From contig CAVSZD010000007.1 in NCBI GenBank assembly GCA_963732355.1, positions 1 to 64,000 of the forward strand: a DNA stretch of 64,000 bases, read 5' to 3'. Each line of letters starts with the position of its first letter. Within the stretch, counting starts at the first letter, position 1. Source of the stretch: JADKAV01 sp963732355 (GTDB lineage Bacteria > Actinomycetota > Actinomycetes > S36-B12 > UBA10799). The notes beneath the pieces were generated by a model. The model did not search any database and had not been told where the DNA came from. It worked only from the letters and a program-made list of their open reading frames with translations. This document shows, piece after piece, positions 63,009 to 64,000 of this stretch. The position numbers and the translations under genes are program-made.

Positions 63009-63707
63009 CTACTTCTGCTGGTCGTTCAGACGCGGATCGTCGAAGGGCTGCGACGGGATCGGGTGGGTGGAGAACGCCGGGAACGGCCACACGGTGAGCA
63101 CTACACGTCCCACCACGTTCTCCTCCGGGACGGTGCCCTGGTTGTCGTTGAGGTGGTAACGGGAATCGGCCGAGGCGTTGCGGTTGTCGCCCATCACGAA
63201 GATGCGCCCCTCGGGCACAACGACGTCGAAACGCACATCGTCGCTGGTGCCACCGGGTTTCACGTAGGGCTCGGTCAGCGGAACCCCGTTGAGCACGATG
63301 CGCCCGTCTGTGCTGCAGCAGCGCACATGGTCACCACCCACACCGATGACCCGCTTCACGAGGTCATCACCGGTGTTGCTCGGCAACAGCCCGACCCACA
63401 CCAGTGCTCCCGCAAGTCCGCCCACGGGTTCCTTCTGGGCAGCATCGAGCCAGTCACTGGGGTCACGGAAGACGACGATCTCGCCGCGCTTGACTCCCCC
63501 GAACCGGGTCGACAACTTCGAGGCCAGAATCCGGTCGTTGGGCATCAACGTGTTTTCCATGGACTGGCTGGGCACGTAGAACGCCTGCACCACGAAGGTC
63601 CGCACGACAAAGGACAGTCCCAGCGCCACCACGAGGATGATGACGATCTCTTTGATGAACCGCCAGAGCGCCCCGCCGGACTTCTGGGCCGTGCTGGATT
63701 CGCTCAC
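63009..63707 (-). CDS. lepB: Signal peptidase I
   Basis: 232 residues. Membrane serine protease that removes signal peptides. One N-terminal helix is followed by YVPSQSMENTL (catalytic Ser), VKRVIGVGGD (Lys) and GDNRNASADSRYH. The ATG overlaps the rplS stop. It would process the secreted proteins seen elsewhere in the window. Confidence 0.95.
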   Translation of the reverse strand: MSESSTAQKSGGALWRFIKEIVIILVVALGLSFVVRTFVVQAFYVPSQSMENTLMPNDRILASKLSTRFGGVKRGEIVVFRDPSDWLDAAQKEPVGGLAGALVWVGLLPSNTGDDLVKRVIGVGGDHVRCCSTDGRIVLNGVPLTEPYVKPGGTSDDVRFDVVVPEGRIFVMGDNRNASADSRYHLNDNQGTVPEENVVGRVVLTVWPFPAFSTHPIPSQPFDDPRLNDQQK

Positions 63708-64000
63708 GCGCCGGTGTTGTCGCGCTTCTCGCGGATCTTGGCGGCCTTGCCTCGCAGTTCACGCAGGTAGTACAGCTTGGCGCGGCGGACATCGCCACGG
63801 GTCACGAGTTCGACGTGGTCGATGATCGGGCTGTGCACTGGGAAGGTCCGCTCGACGCCGACCCCGAAACTAACCTTGCGCACGGTGAAGGACTCGCGCA
63901 CGCCACCACCTTGCCGGCGGATGACGACCCCCTGGAAGACCTGGACACGCTTGCGCTCACCCTCGACCACGTTCACGTGGACCTTGACGGTGTCGCCCGG
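63704..64000 (-). CDS. rplS: 50S ribosomal protein L19 (5' end outside window)
   Basis: The last about 99 residues are visible, running off the right edge. PGDTVKVHVNVVEGERKRVQVFQGVVIRR, FTVRKVSFGVGVERTFPVHSP and RAKLYYLRELRGKAAKIRE are diagnostic of L19, each read in order. It forms the usual rplS–lepB–rnhB order. Confidence 0.95.
   Translation of the reverse strand, partial: PGDTVKVHVNVVEGERKRVQVFQGVVIRRQGGGVRESFTVRKVSFGVGVERTFPVHSPIIDHVELVTRGDVRRAKLYYLRELRGKAAKIREKRDNTGA

Overview
This 64 kb window is a high-GC actinobacterial chromosome segment. The housekeeping gene order (dapB–pepR–pnp–rpsO–ribF–truB–nrnA–rbfA–infB–ylxR–nusA–rimP–proS, GNAT–ispG–rip1–dxr, then rlmN–cdsA–frr … pyrH–tsf–rpsB, an M23 gene, whiG, xerC, dprA, DUF2469, rnhB, lepB, rplS) follows the order known from Mycobacterium and Streptomyces, but compressed. 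DprE1/DprE2, a WhiG-type sigma factor and a class E sortase fit a cell-wall-arabinan-making actinomycete. I cannot name the genus. No rRNA, tRNA, CRISPR array, insertion sequence or prophage was seen.

Layout. (1) 1–11.9 kb: three tandem paralogous secreted von Willebrand A (VWA) surface proteins; the first is cut by the left edge, has 10 near-identical tandem repeat domains and carries four 1-base insertions. (2) 11.9–15.8 kb: sugar epimerase, a DUF559/AbiEi-like gene between two palindromes, and dprE2–dprE1. (3) 15.8–21.8 kb: dapB, an M16 protease, pnp, rpsO, ribF. (4) 21.9–25.5 kb: accessory island with a class E sortase, a small membrane protein, a GT2 glycosyltransferase, a GH26 glycosidase and an unlisted-size 51-residue peptide that is almost only an LAXTG sorting signal. 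(5) 25.5–33.4 kb: translation and RNA operon, interrupted by a repeat array. (6) 33.4–43.4 kb: lipoprotein/DUF4439 pair, a sugar dehydrogenase lipoprotein, a membrane/beta-propeller fusion, proS, a secreted GH31 enzyme and a second DUF559-like gene. (7) 43.4–50.5 kb: isoprenoid, protease, lipid and ribosome-recycling genes in a tightly overlapping operon. (8) 50.6–56.1 kb: block between frr and pyrH with a CDF transporter, TesB, DUF2804 and an iron-controlled feoABC operon. (9) 56.1–64 kb: pyrH to rplS.

Two genome-scale signals cut across the genes. A 68-bp palindrome occurs six times, always intergenic or at a gene's 3' end; other palindromes bracket a DUF559-like gene. Separately, eight single-base disruptions in five genes are all +1 insertions, including one in ispG, which points to consensus errors rather than decay.
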